From Candidatus Zixiibacteriota bacterium (GTDB lineage Bacteria > Zixibacteria > MSB-5A5 > GN15 > FEB-12): a stretch of 64,000 nucleotides of DNA. Shown here piece after piece: positions 36,340-44,706 of this stretch (position 1 is the stretch's first letter; each line of letters starts with the position of its first letter). Position numbers and translations under genes: made by a program. The DNA lies in assembly GCA_017999435.1 (NCBI GenBank), contig JAGNLV010000001.1:1148746-1212745 (forward strand). Reading direction: 5' to 3'. The notes below the pieces were generated by a model that saw only the letters and a program-made list of their open reading frames with translations, ran no database searches and was not told the DNA's origin.

Positions 36340-36960
36340 ATGGAAAAGTGGCAAGGTTGGGACAAGATTCGCTACGAGTCGGAGCTTGACCACCACTTCG
36401 CCGACGAAATCGCCTCGATTCCGGGCGGCGACAAGCTCTTCCGCTGTATCCAGTGCGGAACATGCAGCGGCATGTGCCCGCTGAGTTCCTACATGGATTA
36501 CACCCCCCGTCAGATTGTCGCGATGATCCGTGCGGGCTTTCGCGGCGAGGTGCTGTCGAGTTACACGACCTGGCTGTGCGCCTCGTGTTACGCCTGTACG
36601 GTCGAATGTCCTCAGGAGATCAAGATCACCGAGATTATGTATGCGGCCAAGCGGCTGGCGATTCGCGGCGGCATGCACCCGAAGCGTTTTCCCAGCCAGG
36701 TGCTCGCGACCGAGTTTTTCCGCGGGGTGGAGCGCAAGGGCCGCAGCAACGAGGGGCCGCTGCTGGTGCGGCTCTTTCTGAGGACCAACCCGTTCAAGAT
36801 GTTCGGCAACACCGGGCTCGGGCTCGGCCTGTTCCGGCGGGGACGCCTCTCGCCCAAGCTTGAGTCGATCAAGCGAACCGGCGAGCTCCACACCATGCTC
36901 GCCGCGATTGAGCAGGAGCGCATGGTCCGCCGGACGGAGACAACGGAGGCGACCGCATGA
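36340..36960 (+). CDS. hdrC: heterodisulfide reductase subunit C-like iron-sulfur protein
   Basis: 206 residues from the ATG at 36340 (GAGGAG about 10 nt upstream; an in-frame ATG at 36262 lacks a site). Two 4Fe-4S motifs, CIQCGTCSGMCP near 35-46 and CASCYACTVECP near 81-92, are the HdrC signature. With HdrB it carries electrons from HdrA to the catalytic site. It is the first gene of a seven-gene run whose stops and starts overlap throughout. In a bacterium the disulfide substrate is unknown and need not be CoM-CoB. Confidence 0.9.
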   Translation: MEKWQGWDKIRYESELDHHFADEIASIPGGDKLFRCIQCGTCSGMCPLSSYMDYTPRQIVAMIRAGFRGEVLSSYTTWLCASCYACTVECPQEIKITEIMYAAKRLAIRGGMHPKRFPSQVLATEFFRGVERKGRSNEGPLLVRLFLRTNPFKMFGNTGLGLGLFRRGRLSPKLESIKRTGELHTMLAAIEQERMVRRTETTEATA

Positions 36961-37856
36961 AATACCTCTACTACCCCGGGTGCTCGCTGAAGAGCACCGG
37001 CAAGTCCTACGAGGAATCGATCCTCGCCGTGTTCTCCGCTCTGGGGCGGCCGCTCGAGGAGCTGGACGACTGGAACTGCTGCGGGGCGACGGCGTACATG
37101 TCGATTTCGGAGATGAAGGCCTTTGCGCTCTCGGCGCGCAATTTCGCGATCGCCGAGCGCCAGGGAGACAGCGACACGCATCTCGTCGTGCCCTGCGCGG
37201 CCTGCTACCTCGGCCTGAACAAGGCCCACCGCTATCTCGACGAGCACCCCGACATACGCAAGACCATCCAGAGCGCGCTCGCCGCCGCCGGCCTGAGCTA
37301 CGAGAACGGGATCAAGGTGCGCCACCCGCTCGACGTGCTCGCCAACGATGTCGGATTGGAGGCGATCAAGGGAGCGGTGACCCGGCCGCTGGCCGGGCTG
37401 AAGGTGGCCTGCTACTACGGGTGCCAGCTCGTGCGGCCTTATGCCGACTTCGACGACGCCCATGAGCCGATGGTGATGGACCGGCTTATCACGGCGCTCG
37501 GCGGCACGCCCGTGGCTTGGCCGCTGAAGACGCGCTGCTGCGGCGGCTCGCTCACCGGCACGGTGCCGGAGGTCGGACTGCGGCTGAGCTACGTTCTGCT
37601 GCGCGAGGCGCAGAAGCGCGGCTGCGACGTGATTGCCACCGCCTGCCCGCTCTGCCAGTTCAACCTCGAGTGCTACCAGCCGAAGATGAGCCGGATGTAC
37701 GAATCGCGGGTGAACGTCCCGGTCGTCTACTTCTCGCAGCTCATGGGGACGGCGTTCGGGCTCGACCGGCGCCCGCTCGGGCTGCAGCGGCTGTTTGTCC
37801 CGTTTGCGTACCGCGAACCCGCGGCCGCGGTGGAAGGAGGCGCCCATGTCGGCTGA
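36957..37856 (+). CDS. hdrB: heterodisulfide reductase subunit B-like CCG protein
   Basis: 299 residues, overlapping hdrC by 4 nt. Two complete cysteine-rich CCG domains are present. The first has C9, CC at 41-42 and CAAC near 77-80; the second has YYGC near 145, RCCGG near 182 and ACPLC near 217. Each would bind the non-cubane 4Fe-4S cluster that is the disulfide-reducing centre in methanogen HdrB. Both domains are intact, so a catalytic role is plausible, with an unknown bacterial disulfide or thiol substrate. Confidence 0.9.
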   Translation: MKYLYYPGCSLKSTGKSYEESILAVFSALGRPLEELDDWNCCGATAYMSISEMKAFALSARNFAIAERQGDSDTHLVVPCAACYLGLNKAHRYLDEHPDIRKTIQSALAAAGLSYENGIKVRHPLDVLANDVGLEAIKGAVTRPLAGLKVACYYGCQLVRPYADFDDAHEPMVMDRLITALGGTPVAWPLKTRCCGGSLTGTVPEVGLRLSYVLLREAQKRGCDVIATACPLCQFNLECYQPKMSRMYESRVNVPVVYFSQLMGTAFGLDRRPLGLQRLFVPFAYREPAAAVEGGAHVG

Positions 37857-39846
37857 CCAGTCCTCGAACGGCACGCCCAAAGTCGGCGTCTACGTCTGCC
37901 ACTGCGGGATCAACATCGCCCACACGGTGGACGTGAAAGCCTGTACCGATTTCGCCGCCTCGCTCCCGTACGTCACGGTGGCGAAGGAGTACAAGTTCAT
38001 GTGCTCGGACCCGGGGCAGGAGATCATCCAGCAGGATATCCGCGAGGGCAAGGTGAACCGGGTGGTGGTGGCCTCGTGCTCGCCGCTCATGCACGAGAAC
38101 ACTTTCCGCAAGGCGACGGCGGTGGGGGGCGGCAACGCCTTCATGTTCCAGATGGCCAACATCCGCGAACACGTGAGCTGGGTGACGCTGGATACGGCGA
38201 TGGCGACGGAGAAGGCGAAAGCGCTCATCGCGGGGGCGGTCACCCGCATCGTCCGCCACGTCCCGCTCCAGCGCAACCGCGTGCCCGTGCACCCCGACGT
38301 GATGATCGTCGGCGGCGGCATCGCCGGCATCCACGCCGCGCTCACGATGGCGGACGCGGGCAAGAAGGTCTACCTCGTCGAACGCGAGCCCACTATCGGC
38401 GGCCACATGGCCAAATTCGACAAGACCTTCCCCACCCTCGACTGCTCCGCCTGCATCCTCACCCCCAAGATGTCGGCCGTCCGGTCGCACCCCAACATCA
38501 CCCTCTGGACCTACGCGGAGGTGGCCGGGGTCGAGGGATTCGTGGGGAATTTCAAAGTGAAAGTGCGGCGCAAACCGCGCTACGTGATCGAGGAGCAGTG
38601 CGTCGGCTGCCTCGACTGCATTGACGCCTGCATCTACAAGACGGCCAAGGTGCCCGACGAATTCAACGTCGGGCTGAGCAAGCGCAAGCCGGTGTACATT
38701 CCCTTTCCCCAGGCCACCCCGCTTGTCGCCGTGATCGATCCGGAAACCTGCATCGAGTTCAAGACCCACCGGTGCAAAAAGAGCTGCCTGGAGGTCTGTC
38801 AGAAGAACGCGATTGATTTCAGCCAGACGGAGAAGATCGAGGAGGTGCCGGTCGGGGCGATCATTCTCGCGACCGGGTTCAAGACCTTCGACGCCCGGCG
38901 GATCGCCCGCTATGGCTACGGCAAGTACCCGAACGTCTACTCCAGCCTCGAGATCGAGCGGATGGTCAACGCGGCCGGGCCGACCGGCGGCGAGGTGACC
39001 ATGCCGGACGGCGCCAAACCGAAAGCGGTCGGCATCGTCCACTGCGTCGGTAGCCGCGACGCCCACACCAACCGCTACTGCTCGCGGGTGTGCTGCATGT
39101 ACTCGCTCAAGCTCGCCCACCTGATCAAGGAGCGGACGGGCGCCGAGGTCTACAACTTCTACATCGACATGCGGACGCCCGGCAAGGGGTACGAGGAGTT
39201 CTACGACCGTCTCCTGCAGGAGAACGTCCACTTCATCCGCGGCCGGGTGGCCGAGATCTCGGACTGGGCGATGAGCGCCGAGGAGGAGGGGAAGCTCACG
39301 ATCCGGGTGGAGGACACGCTGGTCGGGGCGGTGCGGCGGATCCCGGTCGACATGGTCGTTCTGTCGGTCGGGCTGGAGCCTCAGGCGGACGCCGACGAGG
39401 TGCGGCGGCAGTTCAACATCAGCTGCAGCACGGAGGGGTGGTTCCTCGAGCGCCATCCCAAGCTGGCGCCGGTGTCGACGTTCACCGACGGGATCTTTCT
39501 CGCGGGAGCCTGCCAGGGTCCCAAGGACATCCCCGACTGCGTCGCCCAGGCGGGCGCCGCGGCGGCCGAGGCCCTGGCGCTCATCGACCGCGGCCACGTC
39601 GAACTGGAACCGAACACCGCCTACTCGCAGGAAGAACTCTGCTCGGGGTGCCACACCTGCATCGCCCTGTGTCCCTACAGCGCGATCGTGTTCGACAAGG
39701 CGAAGAACGCCGCGATCGTCAACGGCGCGCTCTGCAAGGGGTGCGGCACGTGTGTGGCCGCCTGTCCCTCGGGCGCCCTCCAGCAGAACCTCTTCACCGA
39801 CGAGCAGATTTTCGACGAAATCAAGGGAGTGCTGAGCTATGTCTAA
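37846..39846 (+). CDS. hdrA: heterodisulfide reductase subunit A-like flavoprotein
   Basis: 666 residues from the ATG at 37846 (GGAAGGAGG upstream), overlapping hdrB by 11 nt. An N-terminal HdrA domain (KVGVYVCHCGINIAHTV) is followed by a Rossmann FAD site VGGGIAGIHAAL near 160, and ferredoxin-type clusters CVGCLDCIDAC near 250, CSGCHTCIALCP near 605 and CKGCGTCVAACP near 635. HdrA carries the bifurcating FAD that splits electron pairs from hydrogenase between ferredoxin and the disulfide. The length matches the methanogen type, about 650 residues, with no fused extras. Confidence 0.92.
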   Translation: MSADQSSNGTPKVGVYVCHCGINIAHTVDVKACTDFAASLPYVTVAKEYKFMCSDPGQEIIQQDIREGKVNRVVVASCSPLMHENTFRKATAVGGGNAFMFQMANIREHVSWVTLDTAMATEKAKALIAGAVTRIVRHVPLQRNRVPVHPDVMIVGGGIAGIHAALTMADAGKKVYLVEREPTIGGHMAKFDKTFPTLDCSACILTPKMSAVRSHPNITLWTYAEVAGVEGFVGNFKVKVRRKPRYVIEEQCVGCLDCIDACIYKTAKVPDEFNVGLSKRKPVYIPFPQATPLVAVIDPETCIEFKTHRCKKSCLEVCQKNAIDFSQTEKIEEVPVGAIILATGFKTFDARRIARYGYGKYPNVYSSLEIERMVNAAGPTGGEVTMPDGAKPKAVGIVHCVGSRDAHTNRYCSRVCCMYSLKLAHLIKERTGAEVYNFYIDMRTPGKGYEEFYDRLLQENVHFIRGRVAEISDWAMSAEEEGKLTIRVEDTLVGAVRRIPVDMVVLSVGLEPQADADEVRRQFNISCSTEGWFLERHPKLAPVSTFTDGIFLAGACQGPKDIPDCVAQAGAAAAEALALIDRGHVELEPNTAYSQEELCSGCHTCIALCPYSAIVFDKAKNAAIVNGALCKGCGTCVAACPSGALQQNLFTDEQIFDEIKGVLSYV

Positions 39847-40354
39847 GACCGAATCGAGCCGGAAGGAATTCGAACCGCGGATTGTCGCGTTCTTCTGCAA
39901 CTGGTGCACGTATACGGCGGCCGATCTCGCCGGCACGGCCCGCATGAAGTACGCCGGGAATGTCCGCGTGATTCGCACCATGTGCTCCGGACGCCTCGAT
40001 CCGCAGTTTGTCTTCGCCGCGCTGCGGCAGGGGGCGGACGCGGTTCTCATCGGCGGCTGCCACCCCGGCGACTGCCACTACCAGGAGGGGAACTACAAGG
40101 CGCTCCGGCGGGTCGTCCTCATGAAGCAGTTCCTCGCGGCCATGGGAATCGAGCCGGAGCGCGTCCGCCTGGAGTGGATCGCCGCCTCCGAGGGGGACAA
40201 GGTCCAGCGGGTGATCAACGAGATGACCGAGGCGGTCCGGGCGCTCGGTCCGCTTCGCCTTGAACAGCGGACCCTGCTCCACGCGGCGGAACTGCCCGCC
40301 GGGCAGGCCGGGCGCACCGCGGAGCCGGCCGGGGCGGAAGGAGGACGGCGATGA
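39839..40354 (+). CDS. mvhD: F420-non-reducing hydrogenase iron-sulfur subunit D
   Basis: 171 residues, overlapping hdrA by 8 nt. It is the MvhD family, a [2Fe-2S] protein that joins the hydrogenase to HdrA. Conserved cysteines appear in FFCNWCTYTAADLAG near 18-33, MCSGRLDP near 49 and GGCHPGDCHY near 73-82. The C-terminal 25 residues are Ala/Gly/Pro-rich and probably disordered. Confidence 0.92.
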   Translation: MSKTESSRKEFEPRIVAFFCNWCTYTAADLAGTARMKYAGNVRVIRTMCSGRLDPQFVFAALRQGADAVLIGGCHPGDCHYQEGNYKALRRVVLMKQFLAAMGIEPERVRLEWIAASEGDKVQRVINEMTEAVRALGPLRLEQRTLLHAAELPAGQAGRTAEPAGAEGGRR

Positions 40355-41337
40355 GCAAGCCGAAAGTCGCGTTCTACTGGTGCGCCAGTTGCGGCGGCTG
40401 CGAAGAAGCGGTCGTCGACCTCGACGAGGCCATTCTCAAGGTCGTCGAGGCCGTCGACATCGTCTTCTGGCCGGTCGCCCTCGATTTCAAGCGCACCGAC
40501 GTTGAGGCGCTGCCCGACGGGTCGATCGCGGTCAGTTTCATCAACGGCGCCGTGCGCAGCTCCGAGCAGTTCGAGATGGTCGAAATGCTGCGGCGCAAAT
40601 CGCAACTGGTGGTTGCGTTCGGAAGCTGCGCGCACCTCGGCGGCGTGCCGGGACTCGGCAATCTGTACCGGCGCGAAGAGCTGACCGCCACCGCCTACCG
40701 CGAGGTGCCGAGCGTGAACGGCGGCAACGGCGTCGAGCCCGCGGTGTCCTCGACGGTGCCGGAGGGAACGCTCACTCTGCCCGAGCTCTGGAAGACGGTC
40801 AAGACGCTCGACCAGACGATCGCCGTGGACTACTTTCTCCCCGGCTGTCCGCCGCCGGTGAAGCTGATTCTCGGCGCGGTGGAAGCGATCCTCGCGGGGA
40901 AGCTCCCGGCCAAGGGGAGCACGCTCGCGCCGGACATGGCGCTGTGCGACGAGTGTCCCCGCAAGGAGACCAAGCCGGAGAAACTGACGGTGAAGGAGTT
41001 CCACCGTCCGCACGAGATTCTCATCGATCCCGAGCAGTGCCTGCTCGCCCAGGGGCTCCTGTGCCTCGGGCCGGTCACGCGCCAGGGCTGCGGCGGCGCC
41101 TGCACCAAGGTCAGCATGCCCTGCACCGGCTGCCTCGGGCCGACCAGCCGGATCACCGATTTCGGCGCCAAGGCGATGTCGGCGATGGCCTCCATCATCG
41201 AGGCGAAAGACGACGCCGGCATCGAAGCGACGCTCGCCAGGATCGTCGACCCCGCCGGCACTTTCTTCCGCTACAGCCTGCCGGCCTCGCTCCTCCACCG
41301 GAAGTATGAACCCGAAACCACGCGGGGGATGAAATGA
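40351..41337 (+). CDS. mvhG: NiFe hydrogenase small subunit (group 3c, MvhG-like)
   Basis: 328 residues, overlapping mvhD by 4 nt. The proximal-cluster motif is CASCGGCEEAVVDL near 11-24; further cluster ligands occur in GSCAHLGGVPGL near 91, PGCPPP near 167, and the C-terminal CGGACTK and CTGCLGP near 248-263. There is no twin-arginine signal, so the enzyme is cytoplasmic, as expected for group 3c. It passes electrons from the NiFe centre toward MvhD. Confidence 0.92.
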   Translation: MSKPKVAFYWCASCGGCEEAVVDLDEAILKVVEAVDIVFWPVALDFKRTDVEALPDGSIAVSFINGAVRSSEQFEMVEMLRRKSQLVVAFGSCAHLGGVPGLGNLYRREELTATAYREVPSVNGGNGVEPAVSSTVPEGTLTLPELWKTVKTLDQTIAVDYFLPGCPPPVKLILGAVEAILAGKLPAKGSTLAPDMALCDECPRKETKPEKLTVKEFHRPHEILIDPEQCLLAQGLLCLGPVTRQGCGGACTKVSMPCTGCLGPTSRITDFGAKAMSAMASIIEAKDDAGIEATLARIVDPAGTFFRYSLPASLLHRKYEPETTRGMK

Positions 41338-42803
41338 CGACGACACGACGGGTGACAATAGACCCGATCACGCGGCTCGAGGGGCACGGCAAGATCGACA
41401 TTCTCCTGAACGACCGGGGGGACGTCGACCATGCCTATTTCCAGGTGCCCGAACTGCGCGGGTTCGAGCGGTTCGCCCACGGGCGTCCGGCCGAAGACAT
41501 GCCGCAGATCACCTCCCGCATCTGCGGCGTCTGCCCGACCGCCCACCACATGGCCTCCACGCGGACGCTCGACGACCTGTACAAGGTGGAGCCGCCCCCG
41601 GCCGCCCACAAGGTGCGCGAGCTGCTCTATAACATTTTCTTCGTCGAGGACCACGCCCTGCACTTCTTCTACCTCGCGGGGCCGGATTTCGTGGTCGGGC
41701 CCACCGCCCCCAAGGCCGAGCGCAACATCATCGGCCTGCTCGGGAAAGTGGGGATCGAAGCGGGCAAGAAGGTGATCGGGATGCGGCGGGACCTGCGGGA
41801 GCTGATGGTGCTGGCGATGGGGAAAGCCGCCCACCCGGCCTTCGGTCTGCCTGGCGGCATCTCCCGGCCGATCCCGCCGGAGCACCAGAAGGCGTTCATC
41901 GAGGTGTGCGAGCGGGCGGTGGAATTCGCCCAGTTCAGCCTGAAGGTGTTCGATGACGTCGTGCTGGCGAACAAGACGTACGTCGACTACATCACCTCCG
42001 ACACCTACACTCACCGGACCCACTACATGGGCCTGGTCGACGCCCACAACCGCCCCAACTACTACCGCGGCGAACTGCGGGTGGTCGGTCCCGACGGCCG
42101 CGAGGTGTGCAAGTTCCCGGTGGCCAAATACCTCGACCACATCGCCGAACACGTCGAGCCGTGGAGCTTCATGAAGTTCTCCTACCTGAAAGATGTCGGG
42201 TGGAAGGGGTTCGTGGACGGTCCCGACAGCGGCATCATCGCGGTGGCTCCGCTGGCCCGGCTCAACGCCGCCGAGGGGATGCCGACGCCGCTGGCGCAGA
42301 AAGCCTTCGAGCGGTTCTACCAGACGTTCGGCGGGCGGCCGGTGCACCACACGCTCGCCAATCACTGGGCCCGCCTGATCGAGCTGCTGTGCGCCGCCGA
42401 GCGGGCGCGCGAGCTGTCCCGCGACCCCGAGATCGTGAGCAAGGATGTGCGGGTGCTCCCGACCAAGACGCCGAGCGAGGGGATCGGCGTGGTCGAAGCG
42501 CCGCGCGGCACCCTCATTCACCACTACCGGACCGACGAGCGGGGCGTGATCAAAATGGCCAACCTCATCGTGGCGACCCAGAACAATGCCGCCCGGATCT
42601 CCCTGTCGGTGGACAAGGCCGCGCGCGGCGTGATCTCCGGCGGCCGCATCGACGACGGCGTCCTCAACCTCGTCGAGATGGCCTTCCGGGCCTACGATCC
42701 GTGCAACGGCTGCGCCACCCACACCCTTCCGGGGTCGATGCCGCTCGTCGTGCGCGTGTACGACGCCGCCCACAACCAGGTTCAGGAGATTCGGCGCGAC
42801 TGA
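41334..42803 (+). CDS. mvhA: NiFe hydrogenase large subunit (group 3c, MvhA-like)
   Basis: 489 residues, overlapping mvhG by 4 nt. The nickel site is given by RICGVCPTAHH near 62-72 (L1) and DPCNGCATH near 455-463 (L2). The 26 residues after the L2 histidine form the C-terminal extension that a maturation protease must remove, and that protease is encoded next. Oxidises hydrogen in the cytoplasm and feeds MvhG. Confidence 0.94.
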   Translation: MTTTRRVTIDPITRLEGHGKIDILLNDRGDVDHAYFQVPELRGFERFAHGRPAEDMPQITSRICGVCPTAHHMASTRTLDDLYKVEPPPAAHKVRELLYNIFFVEDHALHFFYLAGPDFVVGPTAPKAERNIIGLLGKVGIEAGKKVIGMRRDLRELMVLAMGKAAHPAFGLPGGISRPIPPEHQKAFIEVCERAVEFAQFSLKVFDDVVLANKTYVDYITSDTYTHRTHYMGLVDAHNRPNYYRGELRVVGPDGREVCKFPVAKYLDHIAEHVEPWSFMKFSYLKDVGWKGFVDGPDSGIIAVAPLARLNAAEGMPTPLAQKAFERFYQTFGGRPVHHTLANHWARLIELLCAAERARELSRDPEIVSKDVRVLPTKTPSEGIGVVEAPRGTLIHHYRTDERGVIKMANLIVATQNNAARISLSVDKAARGVISGGRIDDGVLNLVEMAFRAYDPCNGCATHTLPGSMPLVVRVYDAAHNQVQEIRRD

Positions 42804-43318
42804 TGATGAAACCGGTTGTCATGGGCATGGGGAACGAGCTGTTCGGCGACGACGGGTTCGGCATCATCGCCGCCCGCCGTCTGGCCCCCCTGGCGGGCGA
42901 GGCCGCCGATGTGATCGAGTGCGGCGCCGCCGGTCTGGCGCTGCTGGACCCGCTCATCGGGCGTCCCCGGGCCGTGATAATCGATGCGATTTGCACGGGG
43001 CGGCAGGCCCCGGGCACGATATATCGGGTCAGTCCGGCAGACTTGCGGGACATAACCAACCTCTCACCGCATTATGCCGGACTGCCCGAGGTCATTCGCA
43101 TGGCGCAGCGGCTGGAGCTGCCGATACCCGACACGATCGATATCATCGCGATCGAGGCGGCGGACATCACGACCATGGGCGCCGGTCTGAGCCCCGCGGT
43201 CGCGGCAGCTCTCGAACCGGTCGTCGCCCTGGCGGTCGAGCTCCTGTTGGGCGGGCGGCGGACGGGCAGCCCGGCGGCGGACGCGCAGGGGATCTCCGCG
43301 GCCGGCACACACGTCTGA
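42803..43318 (+). CDS. hydrogenase maturation endopeptidase (HyaD/HycI family)
   Basis: 171 residues from the ATG at 42803, which overlaps the mvhA stop (TGATG); a second ATG follows directly. MGMGNELFGDDGFGIIAARRL near 8-28 is the M52 family opening, with nickel-binding acidic residues in GNELFGDDG and ECGAAGLALLD. It cleaves the MvhA C-terminal extension after nickel insertion. It is the last gene of the operon, followed by a terminator. No hyp genes are in the window, so the other maturation factors lie elsewhere. Confidence 0.9.
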   Translation: MMKPVVMGMGNELFGDDGFGIIAARRLAPLAGEAADVIECGAAGLALLDPLIGRPRAVIIDAICTGRQAPGTIYRVSPADLRDITNLSPHYAGLPEVIRMAQRLELPIPDTIDIIAIEAADITTMGAGLSPAVAAALEPVVALAVELLLGGRRTGSPAADAQGISAAGTHV

Positions 43319-43320
43319 AA

Positions 43321-43364
43321 CCCGCGCCCGCGCGGCGGGGCGGGCGGCGGTTTTTTTTATTTTC
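43321..43364 (+). terminator. terminator of the hdr-mvh operon
   Basis: GC-rich stem CCCGCGCCCGC/GCGGGGCGGG with one bulge (43321-43344), then CGGCGG and TTTTTTTTATTTT, starting 2 nt after the stop. Confidence 0.7.
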
Positions 43365-43367
43365 CGC

Positions 43368-43396
43368 TTGACACGGCGGCGGGGAACATGTACCGT
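43368..43396 (+). promoter_or_regulatory. promoter of the structured leader/ncRNA
   Basis: TTGACA (43368-43373), 17 bp, TACCGT (43391-43396), directly after the operon terminator. Confidence 0.55.
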
Positions 43397-43402
43397 TAAG
43401 CT

Positions 43403-43642
43403 CCAGAATGTATTATTTCCGCACAGATCAAAGCGTTTCCTCATCGGCGGCCGGGGCGCGCTTGCGCCCGGTCCGCGACCGCAGCCTATGCGCCTGCCGC
43501 TGAAGAGACCGGACCGGCGCCCGACGGGCCGCCCTGCGGCAAGGGCGCGCGAGGCGGTCCAATGACCGCCGCCCGCGCCGCGGGGGTTTTCTTTCCCGCA
43601 CGCCAACTATCGGCCACCCGGCTTTCCGGGCGGCCTTTTTTT
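43403..43642 (+). ncRNA. predicted structured leader or ncRNA upstream of the AsnRS-like gene
   Basis: About 240 nt from the promoter to a strong terminator that sits 28 nt before the next start codon. Internal pairing is extensive: GGGCGC-GCTT-GCGCCC near 43457, and a long hairpin pairing GGACCG, GCGCCC with GGGCGC, CGGTCC, enclosing GCCGC/GCGGC. No T-box sequence (GGGTGG...ACCGCG) is seen. It could be an attenuating leader for the downstream gene or an independent RNA. Confidence 0.45.
43612..43642 (+). terminator. intrinsic terminator/attenuator before the AsnRS-like gene
   Basis: GGCC-A-CCCGG / CCGGG-C-GGCC stem with a 4-nt loop followed by TTTTTTT. Readthrough or another start is needed for the gene at 43671 to be transcribed. 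Confidence 0.75.
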
Positions 43643-43670
43643 ATCACCGCCGTATGCCATGGAGGCCCGT

Positions 43671-44666
43671 ATGCGTCACCACGCTGTCCTGCAGGGCACG
43701 TATGCCCAGACCACGCTTCTGCGTTCCGCGCTTTTGAAGGCCGCCCGCGCCTGGTTCGAGCGCGAGCACTTTCTTGAGATCTGCGTCCCCCACATCACCG
43801 GCGCCACCGGCTCGTGCGAGTGGTTCCCCAACGCCATGCCGGTCACCATGTACGATCCCGCGGGCGCCGAGACGCCGATGTTTCTCCGCCAGACCGGCCA
43901 GCTCTACCTCGAGGCGTTCACCCAGGCCCACAACCGCGTCTATACGATCGGACCGTCGTTCCGCCAGGAGCGCAAAGTGACCGACCGCCACCTGTGCGAG
44001 TTCACCCTCATCGAGTTCGAGGGGCGCGACTTTGAGCTGGACGGTCTGATGAACCACATCGAAGGTTTGGTCAAGACGATGTACCGGGCCGCTCGCAGGG
44101 TCATGCCGACCGACCGGCTCACCCGCTACATCCGGTCTCCCTTCAACCGCATCACCTACCGTGAGGCGGTTCGGCTCCTTTGCGCCCGCGGCCACGGGCT
44201 GACTTACGGCGACGACCTCGGGAGCGCCGAGGAGAAGGCGCTGTGCGCCCACCTCGGCGGTCTGCCGACCTTCGTCACCCACTACCCGGCCGATCCCAGG
44301 CCGCGGCCCGGCGGCGTGATCAAGTTCTTTTCGATGAAGCGGCGGGAGGGCGAGACGCTCTGCTGCGACCTGCTTCTCCCCTTCGTCGGCGAGTCCGTCG
44401 GCGGGGCCGTGCGCGAGGGATGCGCCGAGACCTGCCGCCGGCAGTTCCGCGAATCGTACATGTACGACCACATCGTCGGCGCCGGGATCGACCCGCGGCA
44501 GTTCGACTGGTACTTCGAGGTGCTCTCGCACGGCACCGGCCAGAGCGCCGGGTGCGGCATCGGATTCGAACGCGTCGTGCAGTCGATTCTGGCCACCCGC
44601 CAGCAGGAGGTGACCATCAAGGGGGCGGTGGAACTCCCCCGCTCGCCCGATTTTCTTGTCCCCTGA
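43671..44666 (+). CDS. stand-alone class II aminoacyl-tRNA synthetase core (AsnRS/AspRS-like)
   Basis: 331 residues from the ATG at 43671 (GGAGG 7 nt upstream; an ATG 12 nt earlier has none). Motif 2 FRQERKVTDRHLCEFTLIEF lies near 97-116, preceded by RQTGQLYLEAF, and motif 3 GCGIGFERVVQ near 294-304. These match the AsnRS/AspRS subclass. The N-terminal OB-fold anticodon-binding domain is missing, so it cannot be an ordinary synthetase. Known relatives of this form are archaeal AsnRS-like asparagine synthetases and EpmA-like modifiers; sequence alone does not separate these. It sits behind an attenuator-like leader. Confidence 0.8.
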   Translation: MRHHAVLQGTYAQTTLLRSALLKAARAWFEREHFLEICVPHITGATGSCEWFPNAMPVTMYDPAGAETPMFLRQTGQLYLEAFTQAHNRVYTIGPSFRQERKVTDRHLCEFTLIEFEGRDFELDGLMNHIEGLVKTMYRAARRVMPTDRLTRYIRSPFNRITYREAVRLLCARGHGLTYGDDLGSAEEKALCAHLGGLPTFVTHYPADPRPRPGGVIKFFSMKRREGETLCCDLLLPFVGESVGGAVREGCAETCRRQFRESYMYDHIVGAGIDPRQFDWYFEVLSHGTGQSAGCGIGFERVVQSILATRQQEVTIKGAVELPRSPDFLVP

Positions 44667-44706
44667 CGACCGTCCTGCTGACGGCCCGCGCCGGGGAGGC
44701 GGCCGG

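Noticed and set aside
37741-40050. 769-codon minus-strand frame
   Set aside because: Antisense to hdrA; no recognisable sequence.
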